Source of the DNA: KACC-23026 sp963829575 | GTDB lineage: Bacteria; Bacillota; Bacilli; Bacillales; Sporolactobacillaceae | Direction: 5' to 3' | Assembly (NCBI GenBank): GCA_963829575.1 | Contig: CAWHJF010000016.1 | Span: 62,001-126,000, forward strand | Length of the DNA: 64,000 bases | Part shown: piece by piece, positions 8,551 to 17,743 of the stretch | Numbering within the stretch: position 1 is the stretch's first letter | How the letters are laid out: each line of letters begins with the position of its first letter | Made by a program: the position numbers and the translations under genes | Notes under the pieces: generated by a model | Database searches by the model: none | The model's input: the letters and a program-made list of their open reading frames with translations, nothing else | Told to the model about the DNA's origin: nothing

Positions 8551-9198
8551 TTACTCATTCACAATTGTTACGCTAGCGCTAGCGCCAACTCGAGACGCAC
8601 CGGCCTTAACCATAGCTTCAGCAGTTTGACGGTCACGGATCCCACCTGAAGCTTTAACGCCTAGTTCGTCCCCAACGACTTTTCTCATCAGTTGGACGGC
8701 TTCTATTGTTGCTCCACCCGATGAAAAACCGGTCGATGTTTTAACATAGTCCGCTCCCGCACGTTTTGCGAGTTGACTCGCGAGCTCGATCTCTCTGTCT
8801 GTCAGAAGACATGTTTCTAAGATCACTTTAACAAGCGCATCTTCACCCGCGGCTTTGACAACAGCTTGTATATCTTCTAAAACCGTTTTTTCATCCCCAT
8901 CTTTAAGTGCCCCAATATTGATCACCATATCGACTTCACGCGCACCTTTTTCAATAGAAAGACGCGTTTCAAAGGCCTTGACTTCCGTTAGTGTAGCTCC
9001 TAATGGAAAGCCCACCACGGTACAAACCAAGCAATCAGACCCCTCTAATTGTGCTTTGGCGAATGGAACCCAATACGGATTGACGCAAACGGATGCAAAG
9101 CTGTAACGCTTCGCTTCTTCACAAAGAGTCTGAATGTCTGCCTGATTCACGTCCGGTTTTAAAGCAGTGTGATCAATTAACTTTGCTAATTCTGTCAT
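8551..9198 (-). CDS. deoC: Deoxyribose-phosphate aldolase
   Basis: DeoC (215 residues) cleaves 2-deoxyribose 5-phosphate to acetaldehyde and glyceraldehyde 3-phosphate in deoxynucleoside catabolism. Schiff-base Lys153 lies in YVKTSTGF; Lys182 in VKASGGIR and Asp90 in EVDMVIN complete the active site of this TIM barrel. The start is nine bases from the mtaB stop, so it appears co-transcribed with a tRNA-modification gene and not with dra-nupC-pdp as in B. subtilis. Confidence 0.96.
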   Translation of the reverse strand: MTELAKLIDHTALKPDVNQADIQTLCEEAKRYSFASVCVNPYWVPFAKAQLEGSDCLVCTVVGFPLGATLTEVKAFETRLSIEKGAREVDMVINIGALKDGDEKTVLEDIQAVVKAAGEDALVKVILETCLLTDREIELASQLAKRAGADYVKTSTGFSSGGATIEAVQLMRKVVGDELGVKASGGIRDRQTAEAMVKAGASRVGASASVTIVNE

Positions 9199-9207
9199 AA
9201 GCCCCTC

Positions 9208-10581
9208 CTATAGGGATACGGCCTGGATCTGTGAGTGATCCTCAATTTGAGAAACACGATCATCCATGACGCGTACAAATTGGCCTTGATTGTATGGGTA
9301 GCCGGCTTTTGTTAATTTAACACGAACCAGTTTCCCTTCTAGATCAGGGCTCCCTGGAAATTTCACTTTTAGATAGTTATCCGTGTAACCGATCCATTCC
9401 CCATTTTCATCGCCTTTCTTGAATGGTTCTTCCGGAATCACTTCAAGAACTTCTTCTTCATAACGAGAGGCATAGGTTTTGGCTAATTGTGTGGATAAAC
9501 TGATCAGCTTTCGAACGCGTTCATGTTTCACATCATCCGATACTTGATCGGTCATGCGGGCAGCCGGCGTGCCTGTCCGCTGCGAGTAAGGGAAAACGTG
9601 AAGTTCAGCAAACCCAAGCTTTTCAATAAAATCGTAGGTTTCTTGGAATTCTTCATCCGTTTCACCTGGAAAACCCACGATAACGTCAGAGGTTAAGGCA
9701 AAGTCTGGTAGTGCCTTTCTTAACTTTTCGATTTTCTCGGCATAAAATTCGGTTGAATACTTCCGTCTCATACGCTTTAACACCGTATCAGAACCCGATT
9801 GGAGCGGGATATGCAGATGACGCGCGACAATATTGGATTGATCAATCACTTCAATCACTTCATCGGTGACTTGGCTCGCTTCAATTGAGGAAATGCGAAT
9901 CCGCTTGATCCCTTTAACTTTAACTTCTAAATCACGGAGGAGTTGAGCAAAGTTATAATCCTTCATGTCTTCTCCGTAACCGGCGGTATGAATCCCTGTT
10001 AACACGATCTCTTTATACCCGGCCTCGACTAGTTTTTGAGCTTGTTCTAGAACCGCTTCCGGTTGTCTTGAGCGCAATAACCCACGTGCCCAAGGAATAA
10101 TACAAAACGTACAGAAGTTATTACAGCCTTCTTGAATTTTAAGAGAAGCCCGTGTCCGGTCCGTAAATGTCGGGACTTCTAACTCTTCATATACGCGGGC
10201 TTTCATAATGTTATTAACGCCATTAATCGGTTCGCGTTCTTGTTTATATTGCTCAATGTAATCCAACATTTTTTCCCGGTCTTGTGTTCCGACCACGATG
10301 TCCACACCAGGAATCGCCATCACTTCTGCCGGAGAAGTTTGCGCATAACATCCCGTGACGCAAATGACCGCATTCGGATTTTGCCGGATCGCTCGACGAA
10401 TGACTTGACGGCTTTTTTTATCTCCCGTGTTAGTTACCGTGCACGTGTTAACCACATAGACGTCGGTTGCATGATCGAAATCTTTACGCTCATAACCTTT
10501 TGACTGAAACAACTGCCAAATAGCCTCAGTCTCATAATGGTTGACTTTACAGCCTAATGTATGAAATGCCACGCTTGGCAT
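9208..10581 (-). CDS. mtaB: tRNA t6A37 methylthiotransferase MtaB
   Basis: MtaB (YqeV, 457 residues) converts t6A to ms2t6A at position 37 of ANN-decoding tRNAs. The N-terminal UPF0004 domain supplies cluster ligands Cys11, Cys47 and Cys78; the radical-SAM domain carries CNNFCTFC (Cys153, Cys157, Cys160); a TRAM domain follows at about 370-440. It follows rsmE by four bases and belongs to the conserved prmA-rsmE-mtaB run. Confidence 0.96.
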   Translation of the reverse strand: MPSVAFHTLGCKVNHYETEAIWQLFQSKGYERKDFDHATDVYVVNTCTVTNTGDKKSRQVIRRAIRQNPNAVICVTGCYAQTSPAEVMAIPGVDIVVGTQDREKMLDYIEQYKQEREPINGVNNIMKARVYEELEVPTFTDRTRASLKIQEGCNNFCTFCIIPWARGLLRSRQPEAVLEQAQKLVEAGYKEIVLTGIHTAGYGEDMKDYNFAQLLRDLEVKVKGIKRIRISSIEASQVTDEVIEVIDQSNIVARHLHIPLQSGSDTVLKRMRRKYSTEFYAEKIEKLRKALPDFALTSDVIVGFPGETDEEFQETYDFIEKLGFAELHVFPYSQRTGTPAARMTDQVSDDVKHERVRKLISLSTQLAKTYASRYEEEVLEVIPEEPFKKGDENGEWIGYTDNYLKVKFPGSPDLEGKLVRVKLTKAGYPYNQGQFVRVMDDRVSQIEDHSQIQAVSL

Positions 10582-10585
10582 AGTA

Positions 10586-11344
10586 TCACCTCATAGATAG
10601 TTCAAATTGGTACGATAATGCGGATAAAATATAGAGTGGCGCTGTTTCGGTTCGGAGAATTCGAGGGCCAAGTCCTACTTTACTATACCCTTGCGACTCG
10701 AGTGCTTTTACTTCCTCTACGCTCAGTCCACCTTCTGGTCCCACGACGACCAGAAGGGAATCTCCCGGTTTCATGGCGTGGATTAAGTCCGCAAAGCCAT
10801 GGCGTTCTCCCCGCTTTGCTTCTTCCTCAAAGGCGACCAATTTATGAGTAAAAGAATCCCCTAGATTCATAAGCCCCAACAGATCTAATGGTGCCTCAAT
10901 ATGGGGCAACGTATTTCGATGCGATTGTTCAGCCGCTTCTTTTGCAATTTTCCGAAGGCGTTCCAATTTCTTTTGCACCTTTTGAGGCTCTCCCCACTTC
11001 ACAATGGCTCGTTCTGAAGCAAATGGGATGAACGCCGTGACTCCCAACTCGGTTGCTTTTTGGACGATCCAATCAAGCTTATCACCTTTAGGAAGCCCCT
11101 GTGCGAGCGTGACACGAATGGGAAGCTCTGTTTGTTCAGCTACGTTCTCATCAATCTCACAAAGGACGGCTTGTCCTTCCAACGCTTGGATCTTACAATG
11201 ATACGTATTTGCAGAAGAATCACAGATTATAAGCGAATCTCCTTTTTTCATTCTCATCACGCGTTGGATATGCCTCGCGTCCTCACCATTAATCGTGATT
11301 TGGTGATCGCTGATCTGCTCCTGGGAAACAAAATACCGCTGCAC
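10586..11344 (-). CDS. rsmE: 16S rRNA m3U1498 methyltransferase
   Basis: RsmE (YqeU), about 252 residues, SPOUT-class methyltransferase acting on U1498 of 16S rRNA in the 30S subunit. N-terminal PUA-like region, then LPKGDKLDWIVQKATELG and the C-terminal trefoil-knot motifs VVGPEGGLS and LGPRILRTETAPLY. The GTG at 11344 (MQRYF) matches the family N-terminus and has GGAGG eight bases upstream; the upstream GTG overlaps the Shine-Dalgarno sequence. Confidence 0.95.
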   Translation of the reverse strand: MQRYFVSQEQISDHQITINGEDARHIQRVMRMKKGDSLIICDSSANTYHCKIQALEGQAVLCEIDENVAEQTELPIRVTLAQGLPKGDKLDWIVQKATELGVTAFIPFASERAIVKWGEPQKVQKKLERLRKIAKEAAEQSHRNTLPHIEAPLDLLGLMNLGDSFTHKLVAFEEEAKRGERHGFADLIHAMKPGDSLLVVVGPEGGLSVEEVKALESQGYSKVGLGPRILRTETAPLYILSALSYQFELSMR

Positions 11345-11386
11345 AATGGCCACCTCCTTAAAGGGAATTTGTAACGCGTTGACCTC

Positions 11387-12325
11387 TCAGTCGTTTCTCT
11401 TAGCAACGATGGCGACCCAATCTTCTTCCTTGAAGGTTCGAAGTATGGTGAACTGACTTTCTAGCAGCTTGTCTTCCACAAGCCGCTGTTTCTTTTCAAT
11501 AATACCAGACAAAACCAAATAACCGTCTTGAGTTAAAAGCGGTTTAGCATCCTCGATCAGCTTTACGACGATTTCAGCCAAAATATTCGCCACAATCACT
11601 TCATAAGGTCCAACAATCGTTTTAACCAAATCGTTTTGTTTCACTTGGACGCGATCTTGAACCTTGTTAAGGTTGACATTAAATTGGGCCGATTTGACCG
11701 CAACCTCATCCAGATCCAAAGCTAAGACCGCTTTTGCCCCCCATTTTGCTGCGGCAATACTTAAAACACCCGATCCCGTTCCAACATCGAGGACTTGATC
11801 ATTCGGCTGAACAAGCCCTTCAAGTGCTTTCAAACACAAGATAGTCGTCGGATGGGTACCCGTTCCAAAAGCCATCCCGGGGTCTAGTTCGATCACGACA
11901 TCATTTGGCTGGGTATCAACCTCTTCCCAGGTCGGCTTAATCAAAAGAGAATCGGTGAGTCTGATCGGTTTATAATATTTTTTCCAGGCGGTTGCCCAAT
12001 CTTCTTCACTCACTTCACCGATCGTGACAAGGTTTGGTTGAACGTCGATGTCGTATTCAACCAAATGATCGATCGCCTGCTTGATTTGATCGACCGTCTC
12101 AGGAAGAAATCGGGAATGCGGCAAATAGGCTTTCACATAAACGCCAACCTCCGGATAATCGTTCGGATTGAGCGCATAAATCTCTCCAAATTGATCCGTC
12201 CAATCTCGGGTTAATACCTCAGGGTCTTCAATGACGACCCCACTCGATCCTGCTTCATGTAAAATATTCGAAACAGGATCCACTGCTTGGCTAGCGGTAT
12301 GAATACAAATTTCAACCCACTTCAA
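11387..12325 (-). CDS. prmA: Ribosomal protein L11 methyltransferase
   Basis: PrmA (about 312 residues) trimethylates ribosomal protein uL11 using SAM. The N-terminal substrate-recognition domain is followed by the Rossmann-fold domain with DVGTGSGVLSIAAAKWGA; NILAEIVVKLI contains the NxxA-like active-site region. The TTG at 12325 gives MKWVEICIHT, which matches relatives, with AGGTG six bases upstream; the in-frame GTG at 12334 is part of that Shine-Dalgarno sequence. It follows dnaJ, as in B. subtilis. Confidence 0.95.
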   Translation of the reverse strand: MKWVEICIHTASQAVDPVSNILHEAGSSGVVIEDPEVLTRDWTDQFGEIYALNPNDYPEVGVYVKAYLPHSRFLPETVDQIKQAIDHLVEYDIDVQPNLVTIGEVSEEDWATAWKKYYKPIRLTDSLLIKPTWEEVDTQPNDVVIELDPGMAFGTGTHPTTILCLKALEGLVQPNDQVLDVGTGSGVLSIAAAKWGAKAVLALDLDEVAVKSAQFNVNLNKVQDRVQVKQNDLVKTIVGPYEVIVANILAEIVVKLIEDAKPLLTQDGYLVLSGIIEKKQRLVEDKLLESQFTILRTFKEEDWVAIVAKRND

Positions 12326-12377
12326 TCCATTCACCTACTTTTCATCTCTTCCCACTTGAACTGGGATATCGTTTGCC

Positions 12378-13511
12378 TTAATCCGTTTTAAAGGCACGCT
12401 TGACACGAGAAAAGAAAGAATCCTGGTCATCATTCAAAGGCTTTCCACTGATCTCGGATAATTCGCGATATAACTCTTTTTCACGATCAGAGAGGTGTTT
12501 CGGTGTGACGACTTTAACGGTAATATGTTGATCGCCTTGACCATAACCTCTTACATTTTTGATGCCTTTACCTTTTAATCGAAAATGGGTACTCGTTTGC
12601 GTGCCAGCTGGAATTTTCAACTTAACTTTTCCGTATAAAGTTGGCACTTCAATCTCATCCCCAAGAGTCACTTGAGCAAAATTAAGTGGGATTTCACAAT
12701 ACACATCGTCGCCATCACGCTCGAAGAACTTGTGCGGTTCAATGGTGAAGACCACATACAAATCCCCAGAAGGACCGCCATTAATGCCAGCTTCCCCTTG
12801 CCCAGAAACCCGAATTTGTTGACCTTCATCCACACCCGCTGGAATGTTAACGTGGATCTTCTTGCGTTTTTGAACGCGTCCATCGCCACCACATGTTGAA
12901 CATTTGTCTTTGATAATCTTACCTTTACCTTCGCAATAATGACAAACTCGGCGGTTGACAATCCGTCCAAATGGGGTTTGCTGTTCCACATTTAATTGAC
13001 CGGTTCCATGACAATGCGAGCATTCTTCCGGATCGGTTCCAGGCTTTGCGCCTGATCCATGGCATGTTTCGCAAGTCTCTTCGCGCGGAATTTCAATATC
13101 CTTCTCTAAGCCAAATGCCGCATCTTCAAAAGACAACTGCATCGTATACTGAAGGTCTGAGCCCTGTCTTGGCGCATTCGGATCGCGTCTACGCCCACCG
13201 CCTCCGCCGCCAAAGAACATATCAAAGATATCACCAAAGCCTCCGCCGAAGTCGCCTCCGCCAAAGCCTTGGCCACCAAAGCCTTGGTTTGGATCCGTAT
13301 GACCAAATTGATCATAGTGTGCTTTCTTTTGTTCATCACCCAATGTTTCGTAGGCTTCTTTTGCTTCTTTAAACTTATCCTCCGCACTCGGATCATCTTT
13401 ATTTACGTCCGGGTGGTATTGACGGGCTAATTTTCTATAGGCTTTTTTAATTTCGTCCTTTGAGGCATTGCGTTCTACACCTAGGACTTCATAGTAGTCT
13501 CGTTTCGCCAT
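12378..13511 (-). CDS. dnaJ: Chaperone DnaJ
   Basis: Hsp40 co-chaperone (377 residues) that delivers unfolded proteins to DnaK and stimulates its ATPase. J domain (1-70) with HPD, a Gly/Phe-rich linker (about 75-115), four CxxCxGxG zinc motifs (CETCHGSG, CSHCHGTG, CHYCEGKG, CSTCGGDG) and the C-terminal substrate-binding domain. The ATG at 13511 has GGAGG eight bases upstream. A terminator-like hairpin lies between dnaK and dnaJ, so its level may be set by read-through. Confidence 0.98.
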   Translation of the reverse strand: MAKRDYYEVLGVERNASKDEIKKAYRKLARQYHPDVNKDDPSAEDKFKEAKEAYETLGDEQKKAHYDQFGHTDPNQGFGGQGFGGGDFGGGFGDIFDMFFGGGGGGRRRDPNAPRQGSDLQYTMQLSFEDAAFGLEKDIEIPREETCETCHGSGAKPGTDPEECSHCHGTGQLNVEQQTPFGRIVNRRVCHYCEGKGKIIKDKCSTCGGDGRVQKRKKIHVNIPAGVDEGQQIRVSGQGEAGINGGPSGDLYVVFTIEPHKFFERDGDDVYCEIPLNFAQVTLGDEIEVPTLYGKVKLKIPAGTQTSTHFRLKGKGIKNVRGYGQGDQHITVKVVTPKHLSDREKELYRELSEISGKPLNDDQDSFFSRVKRAFKTD

Positions 13512-13819
13512 ACGCTTCACCTCCGGTTAGAATCCCTCTCAAAATAATCGTTTTTTATTAAAAAACATCATAATCTAACTTACTGTATTAATCTCACGCA
13601 GAAACGGTGAGAGGATTCGATTCACTCATCCTTAAATCTTAACACCCGGACTTCCTGTGTTGCAAGAGAAGGATGCCTTACAAAATTTAGAAATGCTTAA
13701 AAGTGTTAAATTTGTTCATAAAACAGGGAGAAGAAAGCCAAAATCAAGCAATGGCTTGAACTGACTTTCTTCCCCTTAAAAATAAGCTACTCTAAAACTT
13801 AATCGGTTAGACTACCTTC
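13512..13819. other. dnaK-dnaJ intergenic region
   Basis: About 300 bases with a large hairpin at 13722-13775 near dnaK, and AT-rich sequence plus a short CTCAC/GTGAG hairpin near 13593-13612. No CIRCE element and no convincing sigma-A promoter for dnaJ seen. Confidence 0.4.
13722..13775 (-). terminator. Hairpin terminator after dnaK
   Basis: Extended inverted repeat GGGGAAGAAAG...CTTTCTTCTCCC with inner arms TTCAAGC/GCTTGA and a short T-run. It probably reduces transcription into dnaJ. Confidence 0.7.
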
Positions 13820-15649
13820 TTATTTGTCATCAGGTACTTCTTCATAATCGGCATCGACGACATTGTCATCTTTACCGCTTTGATCCGCATGGCCTTGTCC
13901 TTGGGCAGCTTGAGCATCTTGTTGGGCTTGCTCATAAAGTTTGACCGAAAGCTGTTGAACCACTTCGGACAACTCCTCTTTTGCTGATTTGATCGCTTCA
14001 AGATCACCGGACTCCAAAGCTTTTTTCAACTTTTCTTTCGCTTCTTCGGCTTTGGCTTTCTCCGACTCATCGACTTTATCCCCAAGGTCTTTAAGGGTTT
14101 TTTCAGTCGTGAAGACCAACTGGTCGGCTTCGTTACGTAAATCGACTTCTTCTTTACGTTTCTGGTCCGCTTCCGCGTTGGCTTCCGCTTCTTTAACCAT
14201 CCGATCGATTTCATCATCGTTTAAGCCGGATGATGACTTAATTGTAATCGATTGTTCTTTGTTTGTTCCTTTGTCGGTTGCTTTAACATGAACAATTCCG
14301 TTTGCGTCGATTTCAAAAGACACTTCAATTTGTGGAATTCCGCGTGGGGCAGGTGGAATATCCGTAAGTTGGAAACGACCAAGGGTTTTATTATCCGCTG
14401 CCATCGCCCGCTCACCTTGAAGAACATGAATGTCAACGGCTGTTTGGTTATCCGCAGCCGTCGAGAAAGTTTGTGATTTGCTCGTTGGGATTGTTGTATT
14501 TCGGTCGATCAATTTTGTGAACACACTGCCCATTGTTTCAATACCTAATGAAAGTGGCGTAACGTCTAATAAAACAACGTCCTTCACATCACCAGAAAGA
14601 ACACCGGCTTGAATCGCAGCCCCTAAAGCCACAACCTCATCTGGGTTAACCCCTTTGTGTGGTTCTTGACCAGTAAGCTTTTTGATCGCCTCTTGAACGG
14701 CAGGAATACGCGTCGAACCACCCACAAGAATTACTTTGTCAATCTCACTCGCAGAAAGACCCGCATCTTTTAATGCTTGACGTGTCGGTCCCATGGTCCG
14801 CTCTACAAGGTCAGAAGAAAGCTCTTCAAACTTAGCGCGAGTTAAATTCACCTCAAGGTGTTTTGGACCAGATGCGTCTGCTGTAATAAATGGAAGTGAA
14901 ATCTGCGTTTGAGACACACCAGAAAGATCTTTTTTAGCTTTTTCAGCGGCATCTTTTAAACGTTGTAAAGCCATTTTATCTTGGGAAAGATCCATACCGT
15001 TTTCTTTCTTGAATTCTTGGACGAGATAGTCAATGATGACTTGGTCGAAATCGTCCCCACCAAGACGGTTATCCCCAGCAGTTGATTTCACTTCAAAAAT
15101 CCCATCACCGAGTTCAAGAATGGAAACGTCAAAAGTACCGCCACCCAAGTCATAAACTAAGATGGTTTGATCTTCTCCCTTGTCCAAACCGTACGCAAGT
15201 GATGCAGCCGTTGGTTCGTTGATAATACGATCCACTTCTAGACCCGCAATTTTACCTGCATCTTTAGTTGCTTGACGCTCTGCGTCATTAAAATAAGCTG
15301 GAACTGTGATGACCGCATTCGTGACTTTCTCGCCTAAATAGCTCTCAGCGTCAGCCTTTAATTTTTGTAGAATAATAGCTGAAATTTCTTGTGGAGTAAA
15401 TGTTTTTCCTTCTGCTTCTACTTTATAGTCGGTTCCCATATGGCGCTTAATTGAAATAATCGTGTTCGGATTTGTAATGGCTTGACGCTTAGCCACTTCT
15501 CCAACTTGGCGTTCACCATTTTTAAACGCAACGACAGATGGCGTCGTCCGATTTCCTTCAGCGTTTGGAATAACGACAGGCTCTCCGCCTTCTAGAACCG
15601 CTACACAGGAGTTGGTTGTCCCTAAATCAATTCCAATAATTTTACTCAA
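13820..15649 (-). CDS. dnaK: Chaperone DnaK (Hsp70)
   Basis: Hsp70 (609 residues). The nucleotide-binding domain opens with IGIDLGTTNSCVAVLEGG and includes IINEPTAASLAYG and VYDLGGGTFDVS; the linker DVVLLDVTPLSLGIE leads to the substrate-binding domain and an acidic tail ending EEVPDDK-like. The start is a TTG at 15649 giving MSKIIGIDLG, with GGAGGG seven bases upstream; the upstream in-frame ATGs have no Shine-Dalgarno sequence. Part of the CIRCE-regulated hrcA-grpE-dnaK operon. Confidence 0.98.
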   Translation of the reverse strand: MSKIIGIDLGTTNSCVAVLEGGEPVVIPNAEGNRTTPSVVAFKNGERQVGEVAKRQAITNPNTIISIKRHMGTDYKVEAEGKTFTPQEISAIILQKLKADAESYLGEKVTNAVITVPAYFNDAERQATKDAGKIAGLEVDRIINEPTAASLAYGLDKGEDQTILVYDLGGGTFDVSILELGDGIFEVKSTAGDNRLGGDDFDQVIIDYLVQEFKKENGMDLSQDKMALQRLKDAAEKAKKDLSGVSQTQISLPFITADASGPKHLEVNLTRAKFEELSSDLVERTMGPTRQALKDAGLSASEIDKVILVGGSTRIPAVQEAIKKLTGQEPHKGVNPDEVVALGAAIQAGVLSGDVKDVVLLDVTPLSLGIETMGSVFTKLIDRNTTIPTSKSQTFSTAADNQTAVDIHVLQGERAMAADNKTLGRFQLTDIPPAPRGIPQIEVSFEIDANGIVHVKATDKGTNKEQSITIKSSSGLNDDEIDRMVKEAEANAEADQKRKEEVDLRNEADQLVFTTEKTLKDLGDKVDESEKAKAEEAKEKLKKALESGDLEAIKSAKEELSEVVQQLSVKLYEQAQQDAQAAQGQGHADQSGKDDNVVDADYEEVPDDK

Positions 15650-15772
15650 CGTAATTCCCTCCATGCTCAATATGTAGTACGAATGTAAGGCCTTATGGAA
15701 GACCTTTCGTTCGTCAGTTTAAAACGAGTGGACTTTGGTTGACTTAAAAGTCGTGATGATCAAAGACCAAAC

Positions 15773-16408
15773 TTAAGAACTCACTTTTACCATCGCTGGT
15801 CGAATGACCTTTCCGTTTAACGAAAAGCCAGCTTGGAACACTTCGACAACTGTGTTAGGCGCCACACCTTCGACCACATCTTGCATGACCGCTTGGTGAA
15901 GATTTGGATCGAATGGTTGGTTCATCGCCTCAACCTCTTCAACCCCTTCTTTCTTAATAGCATCCCACAATTGACGTTGGACCATTTCCATACCTTGCTT
16001 TAAGCCTTTTGCTTCATCTGTTTCAACTTCAACGTCTAATGCCCGCTTAAAATTGTCAAGAACAGGTAGAAGATCCTGTACAAGCTCTTGTGCGCGCAAA
16101 TTTCTCTCTTGTGCTTTTTCTTCTCTAGTACGACGTCTAAAGTTATCATAATCGGCCTGCAAACGCAGGTTACGGTTCGTTACGTCTTTTAATTCTGTTT
16201 CTAACTGAGTTATTTTGGCCAGAACAGTCGCTTCGTCCACTTGAGAATCTTCAGAATCTGCTTCTGCTGCATCCTCGTTCGGCTCGAATTCTTCGGCTGT
16301 TGGCTCAGTTGATTGAGGTTCAGAGTGCGTCGCTTCATCGACCACTTCCGACTCAATCGTTTCATTATTTTTTTCTTCTACTTCTTTTTCTAATGGTTTC
16401 TCACTCAT
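15773..16408 (-). CDS. grpE: Nucleotide exchange factor GrpE
   Basis: GrpE (211 residues), homodimeric exchange factor for DnaK. A long acidic, probably disordered N-terminus (1-70), then a coiled-coil helix with LQADYDNFRRRTREEK, and the C-terminal beta domain NTVVEVFQAGFSLNGKVIRPAMVKV. The ATG at 16408 has AAGGAGG nine bases upstream. Lies between hrcA and dnaK. Confidence 0.97.
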   Translation of the reverse strand: MSEKPLEKEVEEKNNETIESEVVDEATHSEPQSTEPTAEEFEPNEDAAEADSEDSQVDEATVLAKITQLETELKDVTNRNLRLQADYDNFRRRTREEKAQERNLRAQELVQDLLPVLDNFKRALDVEVETDEAKGLKQGMEMVQRQLWDAIKKEGVEEVEAMNQPFDPNLHQAVMQDVVEGVAPNTVVEVFQAGFSLNGKVIRPAMVKVSS

Positions 16409-16581
16409 CCCACTCACCTCCTTTAAAGTCCCAGTCAATTAAATCTTGAACAGTCTATTTTGTCAACGGATTGGGTCCCTACTTGATCGTAGAAAATAAA
16501 GATCCTCCTCCGTTTTGTATTAACATGGGGTTCATTTTGGTCTTGAAAAATATAAGACCCTATTAGTCATAATTGCCTCGA

Positions 16582-17616
16582 TTAGTCGGTTTGATACCGT
16601 TCGGTCAAAATTTTGGACAACCCTTTTGACACAAGATCCATAAGCGAGTAGACACGCGGATAAGTCATCCGAGTTGGCCCAATCACAGCTACGGTCCCCA
16701 TTGGTTCCCCTCCGATCGCATAGGTTGCCGTGATCAAACTGCATTCCCTGGCTTCATTAAGCTCTATTTCATGACCAATTTTAATTTGTATACCGCTCGC
16801 GCCATTTGGACGAATCAATTCATGAACGCGTTCCTTTTTTTCTAGGATATTAAGAAGTGGCAACACTTTATCAATATCCTTAAATTCAGGTTGTGCAAGT
16901 ATATTGGTTTTTCCTCCAAAGAAGATTTCATCCATTGGATCATACGATAGCGCCTGATCTAGAAATCGAAGCGCATTTGAATAATTTCTAAAATGGATTT
17001 TTAAGAGCTTGGCTAATTCGGTTTGAACAGCTTGTTTCAAAGCATATAATGGCACGCCACTAAGCTTTTCATTCACCATGCGAACAAGTTTTTCAATATC
17101 ACTCGGACCGACCCCAGCCGGAAACGAGACGGTTCGATTTTCCACATGCCCTGTGTTGGTCACAATAATCAGAACGCCCGTTTCACCGCTCAGGGGAATA
17201 ATCTGAATCTGTTTGAGCTTGGTCTCGAGAATTGCCGGCCCTAAGACAATTGATGTATAACTTGTAAATTCAGAAAGAATCAACGCGGTCTCTTGGATCA
17301 GTCGTTCAACTTCATAATAACGTTCTTTAAACGTGTGACGAATACCGTTCACTTCATTATGAGTTAAGAGCTCAGGAGACAACAAATGATCCACATAAAA
17401 CCGATACCCTTTTTCGGAAGGAACCCGACCAGAAGAACTATGTGGCTTTTCTAAGTATCCCAATTCTTCTAAATCGGCTAATTCATTACGAATCGTTGCC
17501 GAACTAAAGCTCACATCATTCCGTTTCGAGATCGTTCTTGATCCAATTGGTTCAGCTGAACGAATGTAGTCATCGACAAGTAGTTGAAGTAAAAAAAGTT
17601 GACGATCCGTTAGCAT
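16582..17616 (-). CDS. hrcA: Heat-inducible transcription repressor HrcA
   Basis: HrcA (344 residues) represses class I heat-shock operons by binding CIRCE. The N-terminal winged helix (MLTDRQLFLLQLLVDDYI, then SATIRNELADLEELGYL) is followed by GAF-like and insert domains with a C-terminal PTRMTYPRVYSLMDLVSK. The ATG at 17616 has AGAGGTG seven bases upstream. A perfect CIRCE sits immediately upstream, so the operon is self-regulated. Confidence 0.97.
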   Translation of the reverse strand: MLTDRQLFLLQLLVDDYIRSAEPIGSRTISKRNDVSFSSATIRNELADLEELGYLEKPHSSSGRVPSEKGYRFYVDHLLSPELLTHNEVNGIRHTFKERYYEVERLIQETALILSEFTSYTSIVLGPAILETKLKQIQIIPLSGETGVLIIVTNTGHVENRTVSFPAGVGPSDIEKLVRMVNEKLSGVPLYALKQAVQTELAKLLKIHFRNYSNALRFLDQALSYDPMDEIFFGGKTNILAQPEFKDIDKVLPLLNILEKKERVHELIRPNGASGIQIKIGHEIELNEARECSLITATYAIGGEPMGTVAVIGPTRMTYPRVYSLMDLVSKGLSKILTERYQTD

Positions 17617-17630
17617 ACTTATCACCTCTG

Positions 17631-17657
17631 TTAGCACTCCTAGTTACCGAGTGCTAA
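17631..17657. promoter_or_regulatory. CIRCE operator
   Basis: TTAGCACTC, nine bases, GAGTGCTAA: a perfect CIRCE element directly upstream of hrcA, the binding site of HrcA. Confidence 0.97.
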
Positions 17658-17668
17658 TACTACAATAA

Positions 17669-17697
17669 AATTTATCAATCTTATTACAATTTGTCAA
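17669..17697 (-). promoter_or_regulatory. Sigma-A promoter of the hrcA operon
   Basis: Perfect TTGACA, 17-base spacer and TAAATT on the minus strand, with the start site expected just ahead of CIRCE. Confidence 0.75.
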
Positions 17698-17743
17698 CGA
17701 TTGCGCGGTTTTTTTGAAAGTTTCCAACCTAGTTTTTGACGGA

